A DNA stretch of 47,727 nt from positions 1 through 47,727 of the forward strand of contig JASHRC010000053.1 in NCBI GenBank assembly GCA_030037525.1. The letters are read 5' to 3'. Origin of the DNA: Candidatus Acidiferrales bacterium. Lineage in GTDB: Bacteria > Acidobacteriota > Terriglobia > Acidiferrales > UBA7541. Shown one piece after another: positions 43,205 to 47,727 of the stretch (position 1 is its first letter; every line of letters starts with the position of its first letter). Made by a program: the position numbers and the translations under genes. The notes below the pieces were generated by a model. That model ran no database searches, had not been told where the DNA came from, and was given only the letters and a program-made list of their open reading frames with translations.

Positions 43205-43969
43205 ATGATCGGGAGCTTGTACGCTGTGTACCGCAAGGAGATGGGCCACTACTTTGTTTCGCCGGTCGCGTATGTCGTCGTGGCCATGTTTCTGTTTGTA
43301 AGCGCCTACTTTTTCAACCTGTACGTGCGCGAAATCGTGGAGCAGTCCTTTGGAATGCCTTCCGATTTTGACGCGCCCGCGCAGATGCTTCGTGCTTTCT
43401 TGGGATTGCTCGCGCTACTGGCCCTGTTCTTGATGCCCATGGTCACCATGGGTCTATTTGCCGAAGAGCGCAAGCGCGGCACGATGGAACTGCTGATGAC
43501 CTCGCCGATCGGCGAGACCGACATCGTGCTCGGCAAGTTCCTCGCCTCACTCACGCTGTTTGTGGTGATGCTTGTGCCGACGGCCGCCTTTATGCTCTAC
43601 ATCTGGCTCCACACCGATCCCGCCGCGCCGCTACGCATCGTGCTCTCCGGCTACTTAGGCATTCTGCTGTTCGGGGGTTGCTTGCTGGCGCTCGGCTCGT
43701 TCATCTCCTCTCTTACGGAAAATCAATTGATCGCCGGGGCTTTGACCTTCGGCCTGTTTCTGCTGTTGTGGGCGATCGACTTTGGTTCCCGAGGTGCGGA
43801 AAGCGCGCTGGGCCAGACGGTGCAATATCTGTCGGTGATCAATCATTACGAGGATTTCAGTCGGGGCGTCGTCGATACCTCGGGTTTGGTCTATTACCTC
43901 AGTTTCATCGGATTTTTCATCTTCCTTACGGTGCGCTCGATCGATTCGCTTCGTTGGCGCAGGGCCTAA
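43205..43969 (+). CDS. ABC-2 type permease, GldF-like
   Basis: The 254-residue inner-membrane protein has six hydrophobic segments, beginning YRKEMGHYFVSPVAYVVVAM, which is the usual N-terminus of GldF/ABC-2 permeases. FAEERKRGTMELLMTSPI is the coupling-helix motif of that family. ATG 43205 has GGAGAGA about 8 bp upstream and lies 16 bp after the ATPase stop. It would form the channel with the preceding ATPase. Confidence 0.9.
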   Translation: MIGSLYAVYRKEMGHYFVSPVAYVVVAMFLFVSAYFFNLYVREIVEQSFGMPSDFDAPAQMLRAFLGLLALLALFLMPMVTMGLFAEERKRGTMELLMTSPIGETDIVLGKFLASLTLFVVMLVPTAAFMLYIWLHTDPAAPLRIVLSGYLGILLFGGCLLALGSFISSLTENQLIAGALTFGLFLLLWAIDFGSRGAESALGQTVQYLSVINHYEDFSRGVVDTSGLVYYLSFIGFFIFLTVRSIDSLRWRRA

Positions 43970-44019
43970 GCGGCGCGGAGATCGGAAATTCGAGCGCATC
44001 GGCAGTGAGGCATGGGCAA

Positions 44020-45546
44020 ATGAAGTGGACGCGGAACCAGTGGGCTGAATTCATCTCGACGGTGGGGGTGATTGCGGCCGTCGGCGGCTACATCATATAC
44101 GCGCGCCAGAGCGAGTTGCGGCTGCCGAGCCAGATCTTGTTCATCGCCGGCGGTGTGCTGTTCCTGGCCGGAATCGTTATCGGCTTCGGCGCAATCGTGA
44201 AGTTTTTTTCGCGCCGCTCCTCGCAGCTCGGCACGAACACAACCATCCTGGCCTTGGGGGTTTTGCTGATTCTGTCACTGCTGAATTTCGTCAGCTATCG
44301 GCATCACAAGCGGTTCGATCTGACCACCGAGAAGCTCTACACGCTGTCGGATCAAACGAAAAAGATTATGCGCGGGCTCCAGCAGGACGTTACCGTCGCG
44401 CGCTTTGCCAAAAACGAAGACCCGCAGCTCGCCGACCTCATGAAGGAGTACCGAAACGCCAGTTCCCACATCAAGTTTGAAGATGTCGACCCAACACAAA
44501 AGCCCGACGTGGCCCAGGAATATGGCGCGACCCATATGGGCGATGTGATTGTTGCTGCCGGAACGAAACATCAGCCCGTGGAGGCCTCGGGGCTGGAGGG
44601 CAACCCCTCGGAGCAGGACATCACCACAGCGATCTTGAAAGTCACCCGCAACACGGTGAAAACGGTCTGCTTCGTAACCGGTCACGGGGAGAAGTCTTTA
44701 AGCGACAGCGACGCCACCGGGTACAGCCTGGTCGACCAGGGACTCAAAAAAGAAGGCTATAACACCAATTCCATCAACCTGGTCAAGGAAAACGGCGTAC
44801 CCAGTAGCTGCGACATCGTGGTCATCGCAGGCCCCACGCAGGGATATTTCCCGGAGGAAGCCGGATTGGTTTCCAAGTTCCTCGATGATGGCGGCAAGGT
44901 CTTGATCGAGGTTGATCCCCAGACCGATCCCAAGCTCAGCAGAATTTTCGAGGCCTGGAACATCAATGTGGGCGACAACGTGGTCGTCGACGCGAGCGGC
45001 GTCGGCCGTCTATTCGGGACAGGCCCGGCAACGCCTTTGGTGGTCGACTACGGCGACAGCCCCATCACCAAATCCCTCCAGGGCGGCATGACCTTTTTCA
45101 ATCTGGCTCGTACCGTATCGATTGCGGACAAGGCGAAATCCGATCCTCAGGCCGTCGAACTCTTGAAGACCTCCGAGCGCAGCTTCACGATTCCCAAGTT
45201 GGTCCGCGAAGTCCAGTACAATCCCAAGACGGCGGGACCGCTTTCCCTGGGCCTCGCCGCCAGCCGCACCGTGGGGGAGAAGAGCGCGCGCCTGGTAGTG
45301 ATTGGCGACTCCGATTTTGCCGAAAACCAATGGCTTAATTTGCAGCGCAATGGAGATCTCTTCTTCAATACGATCGATTGGCTCGCGCAGGACGAAAACC
45401 TCATCTCCATTCGTCCCAAGACGCAGACCGCTCGCCACATCACGCTCACCGAAGGCCAGATGGCCAGCCTTCAGTGGCTGGAGCTGTTCTTCCTTCCCGG
45501 CCTGGTGGTGATCGTGGGCATGGGAATTTGGTGGAAGCGCCGCTAG
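44020..45546 (+). CDS. GldG-like ABC accessory membrane protein
   Basis: This 508-residue protein has three hydrophobic segments near the N-terminus (about 12-30, 37-57 and 67-87), a long periplasmic part and one C-terminal helix (WLELFFLPGLVVIVGMGIWW) followed by KRR. RFDLTTEKLYTLSDQTKKI and the ABC-transporter-auxiliary region (SLVDQGLKKEGYNT, DIVVIAGPTQGYFPEE) identify the GldG/PF09822 family. ATG 44020 is chosen because it marks the start of the conserved region; upstream in-frame sequence is antisense-like overlap with GldF. The protein probably scaffolds the ABC complex in the periplasm. Confidence 0.85.
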   Translation: MKWTRNQWAEFISTVGVIAAVGGYIIYARQSELRLPSQILFIAGGVLFLAGIVIGFGAIVKFFSRRSSQLGTNTTILALGVLLILSLLNFVSYRHHKRFDLTTEKLYTLSDQTKKIMRGLQQDVTVARFAKNEDPQLADLMKEYRNASSHIKFEDVDPTQKPDVAQEYGATHMGDVIVAAGTKHQPVEASGLEGNPSEQDITTAILKVTRNTVKTVCFVTGHGEKSLSDSDATGYSLVDQGLKKEGYNTNSINLVKENGVPSSCDIVVIAGPTQGYFPEEAGLVSKFLDDGGKVLIEVDPQTDPKLSRIFEAWNINVGDNVVVDASGVGRLFGTGPATPLVVDYGDSPITKSLQGGMTFFNLARTVSIADKAKSDPQAVELLKTSERSFTIPKLVREVQYNPKTAGPLSLGLAASRTVGEKSARLVVIGDSDFAENQWLNLQRNGDLFFNTIDWLAQDENLISIRPKTQTARHITLTEGQMASLQWLELFFLPGLVVIVGMGIWWKRR

Positions 45547-45564
45547 CGGCTGGGGTCTTGCGCC

Positions 45565-46908
45565 ATGATCGTCAAGAAAACCACACTGATCACGCTCGGA
45601 ATCGCCGTCGTTTTGGCTGGGGCGGTTTATTACTTTGACTGGAGACGGGGAAGCGAGCCCAAGGTTACGCCTCCCAAGCGTGCCTATTCGATCCAGGCCT
45701 CCGACGTGGTCTCGCTCACTCTTGCGCATCCGAACCAGCCCGGCGAGGCCGCCATCCACTTTGCCAAGCGCGGGGAGTCGTGGCAGATCATCCAGCCGGT
45801 GGATACCTCCGCCGATCAATCGACCGTCGACGGCCTGGTCGACCAGCTGGCCAGTGCCGAAGTCTCGCAAACCGAACCGGACACGCCCGACCGGCTGAAA
45901 GCCTACGGTCTTGACCCGCCCCAAGCCTCTCTGGATTTCCAACTGGCGAACGGAGGGACGCACACCCTGCTGGTCGGGAACAAAAGCTTCGGGGGCGACT
46001 CGGTCTACGCCATCGTCGATGGCGCGAACCAGGTCTCCCTACTCCCGGAGCTGCTAGGTACCAGTGCCGCGAAAGATCTCAACGCCCTGCGCGATCGCAC
46101 CGTTCTCCACTTCGATAGCGGGCTGGTGGCATCGTTTACGATCAAAAATCCTTCGGGTGGGATCGAAGCCTCGAAACAGAGTGAGCAGTGGAAGCTCACC
46201 AAGCCGTCGGCCGCGCTGGCCTCCGGGGATGCCGTCGATTCGCTGCTCGGGGCCGTGAGCGGAGCCACCATGCTTTCAGTGGCCAGCGAAAAACCGGATG
46301 ATCTCGCTCGCTACGGTCTTGCGAATCCGACGATTGCCTTCACGGCCACCGATGGCAAGGGCGCGCAGTCCACTCTGCTCCTTGGAAAAAAGGATGGCGA
46401 CGCCCACTTTGCGCGCGACGTCTCCCGCCCAACTGTTTTCCGCGTGAGCGACGATCTCTACAAAAAGCTTTCGGAGAAGTTTTCCGACTTGCGCGACAAG
46501 AAAGTCCTGCACATCGTTTCGGCCGACGTTCAGGCGATCGAGGTTCGCGACTTGAATGGCTCGCTCTCCCTGAGCCGGAAGAACCAGAGCCCGGACGATT
46601 GGGTTTTCGATTCGCCGCCGGATCAAAAAGGGAAAACTGCCTGGAGTTGGAAGATTCTCGATCCCCTGACGAGCTTGACCGCCGAGGAGGTGATCGATCA
46701 TCCCGGGCCGAACCTGCTGGCGCTGGAGGCCAAGCCGGAGGTCACCGCGGTCGTGACCGGCAAGGACGGGCGAACGCTCACCGTCAAAATCTCCCAAGCC
46801 TCAGGCGATTTCGCTTACGCCCAGGTGAGCGACAGTCGGTCGCTTTACAAGATCAAGAAGGATTCCGTACACGCGTTGAATATAAAGCCTGCCGACGTTG
46901 CTCAGTAA
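45565..46908 (+). CDS. DUF4340 membrane-anchored periplasmic protein
   Basis: The 447-residue protein has one N-terminal anchor (TTLITLGIAVVLAGAVYYF) and then repeated DUF4340 units, visible as WQIIQPVDTSADQSTVDGLV, LKAYGLDPPQASLDF, WKLTKPSAALASGDAVDSLL and LARYGLANPTIAFTA. DUF4340 genes habitually follow gldG in non-gliding bacteria as well, which supports a four-part complex. Function is unknown. It starts 18 bp after the GldG-like gene, and its stop overlaps by 7 nt the convergent small gene at 46902. Confidence 0.9.
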   Translation: MIVKKTTLITLGIAVVLAGAVYYFDWRRGSEPKVTPPKRAYSIQASDVVSLTLAHPNQPGEAAIHFAKRGESWQIIQPVDTSADQSTVDGLVDQLASAEVSQTEPDTPDRLKAYGLDPPQASLDFQLANGGTHTLLVGNKSFGGDSVYAIVDGANQVSLLPELLGTSAAKDLNALRDRTVLHFDSGLVASFTIKNPSGGIEASKQSEQWKLTKPSAALASGDAVDSLLGAVSGATMLSVASEKPDDLARYGLANPTIAFTATDGKGAQSTLLLGKKDGDAHFARDVSRPTVFRVSDDLYKKLSEKFSDLRDKKVLHIVSADVQAIEVRDLNGSLSLSRKNQSPDDWVFDSPPDQKGKTAWSWKILDPLTSLTAEEVIDHPGPNLLALEAKPEVTAVVTGKDGRTLTVKISQASGDFAYAQVSDSRSLYKIKKDSVHALNIKPADVAQ

Positions 46909-47171
46909 AAACTCCCAGGCGCGGCGGCTTTGCGGGTCAGTTCTGTTTCCGGTTCGTTCGGCCAAGTGGCCAGGAGCAGTACGTTGCCGTTCACCGGCGA
47001 CACGCGAATGTAGTACACAACCGATTCGCCGTGTACTTCATAGAATCCACGCCGTTTGGGGTCGGCTATGATCGTTGCCCCTTGGGAAAGCGCATCCCTC
47101 AGCGCGAGCACGGTTTCAGTCGGATGGTTTCGCGGGTCTTCGATTCGTATTTCACTGGTGCAGCAAGTCAT
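46902..47171 (-). CDS. Conserved small hypothetical protein with N-terminal CC motif
   Basis: The 89-residue product starts MTCCTSEIRIEDPRNHPTE and contains GATIIADPKRRGFYEV and VYYIRVSPVNGNVLLLATWP. The pattern looks like a small folded domain (strand-helix-four strands) rather than a by-product, and I recall similar acidobacterial hypotheticals. The paired cysteines are notable. An upstream in-frame start at 47273 would add 34 poor-quality residues, so 47171 is preferred. The 3' end overlaps the DUF4340 gene. Function unknown. Confidence 0.65.
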   Translation of the reverse strand: MTCCTSEIRIEDPRNHPTETVLALRDALSQGATIIADPKRRGFYEVHGESVVYYIRVSPVNGNVLLLATWPNEPETELTRKAAAPGSFY

Positions 47172-47369
47172 CTTTGCCCTGGCCTCGCTTTCAGTTGTTA
47201 ATACGCGCCTCCCGAGCAAAAAGTTTCCGGCAGCCCAGAGGATTCGATGCCTTGTTCGGCCGGTTAGACTCATCCATTCCCTAAATAATAGGAAGGTTAA
47301 TCGTCAAAGGTTTGCTACTTGTGCTCTGGCTTGGAACCTGCGTAGTCTCATGGCACGAGGACTACCCAC

Positions 47370-47576
47370 TTGAGAAAAAAGACCAAGCTCAGCAGGTCCA
47401 GGCGCCTTCGTCGAGATCGCCGCCGCAAGCACCGCCACTGGCAAGTCACCGTTTACTATCACGATGGCGAGAAGTTCGCGCGCGTGTACATCGACCGCGA
47501 ACGCGCCGAGCGCTTCGCCGAACGGCAGAAAAAATCGCCGGTCGTAAAAGGAACGCGTATCCTCGAAGTCGATTGA
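47370..47576 (+). CDS. Small basic hypothetical protein (68 aa)
   Basis: The product has a very basic N-terminus (about 13 Arg/Lys in the first 20 residues) followed by HWQVTVYYHDGEKFARVYI and DRERAERFAERQKKSP. This could be an RNA- or DNA-binding tail on a short beta-alpha domain. The start is TTG 47370 with GAGGA about 9 bp upstream. No family is recognised. It is followed by 125 bp leading to a tRNA. Confidence 0.55.
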   Translation: MRKKTKLSRSRRLRRDRRRKHRHWQVTVYYHDGEKFARVYIDRERAERFAERQKKSPVVKGTRILEVD

Positions 47577-47645
47577 ATCCTGCGGAATTTTTCTCCGCCG
47601 CGTCAGCCTCCCGCCCCCGCCGAGAAATGCTCGCTCGCGACAGAC

Positions 47646-47674
47646 TTGTCGGTCCGCATGGCGCGTGCTATAAG
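47646..47674 (+). promoter_or_regulatory. tRNA promoter
   Basis: TTGTCG (47646-47651) and TATAAG (47669-47674) are exactly 17 bp apart. The predicted start near 47681 lies about 20 nt before the tRNA at 47702. Confidence 0.6.
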
Positions 47675-47701
47675 AGAAAAGTATTCGATCCTTTTGCCTG
47701 G

Positions 47702-47727
47702 GCGGGATTCGTATAGTGGTAGTACGC
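47702..47727 (+). tRNA. Partial tRNA (5' end), probably tRNA-Gly
   Basis: The last 26 nt give the acceptor strand GCGGGAT, then T8, a D-stem GTA...TAC and the D-loop TAGTGGTAG. The gene is cut by the window edge, so the anticodon is not visible. A GCGGG acceptor with a GTATAGTGGTAGTAC D-arm is typical of bacterial tRNA-Gly, but identity is inferred. Confidence 0.7.

Noticed and set aside
1-47727. CRISPR arrays, intact insertion sequences or prophage modules
   Set aside because: No regularly spaced direct repeats, transposase motifs or structural phage genes were seen; only the integrase remnant at 965-1285 points to a mobile element.

Overview
The window is GC-rich, densely coded DNA that most likely comes from a soil-type Acidobacteriota genome. 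The clearest pointer is a secreted protein of the Acidobacteria-specific VWFA-related family (25348-27126). A large lipoprotein with putative-Ig and acidobacterial 'YAFLFSG' modules, REP-like palindromes between genes, and frequent TTG/GTG starts fit the same origin. No 16S or 23S gene is present, so the assignment rests on protein families alone.

Layout. Positions 1-1400 are a recombination scar: the start of a small minus-strand gene running off the left edge, a 3' half of tRNA-Pro(CGG), an N-terminally truncated gene on the minus strand, the C-terminal remnant of a tyrosine integrase, and a decayed tRNA 3' end. Positions 1413-10765 form a plus-strand operon for the GlgE route of alpha-glucan and trehalose metabolism (glgE, glgB, a treS-maltokinase fusion), followed by a GT-A-type glycosyltransferase and a small MscS-like membrane protein. 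A histidine-ladder small protein (minus) and the homodimeric pyruvate dehydrogenase E1 (aceE, plus) follow, then a stranded response-regulator fragment.

Positions 14.5-33.3 kb are a catabolic island for lignin-type aromatic acids, built on the 4,5-cleavage (Lig) route. The plus-strand unit 14572-16803 has a fused LigB-LigA dioxygenase and ligC. The plus-strand unit 27371-31939 has ligJ, a MetE-like zinc methyltransferase, a second LigB-type dioxygenase and two RraA-type aldolases, one of them the likely LigK. Between them on the minus strand are a dicarboxylate symporter, an unusual HAD phosphatase-HerA ATPase fusion, an outer-membrane beta-barrel of the phenol-degradation type, an amidohydrolase, both subunits of a 3-oxoacid CoA-transferase and an MFS transporter. 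A second MFS exporter and an MsbA-like ABC exporter close this part. Together these genes could take up methoxylated or hydroxylated benzoates, demethylate and cleave them, and yield pyruvate and oxaloacetate. A canonical PDC hydrolase (LigI) is not recognisable.

Positions 35.4-38.2 kb hold a glycogen phosphorylase with an N-terminal GAF domain, which may link glucan breakdown to a signal. After msrB and the large lipoprotein comes a plus-strand GldA/GldF/GldG/DUF4340 ABC system (42229-46908), two small hypothetical proteins, and at the right edge a good sigma70-like promoter in front of the first 26 nt of a tRNA, probably tRNA-Gly. Three convergent gene pairs overlap at their stop codons, so there is little room for conventional terminators.
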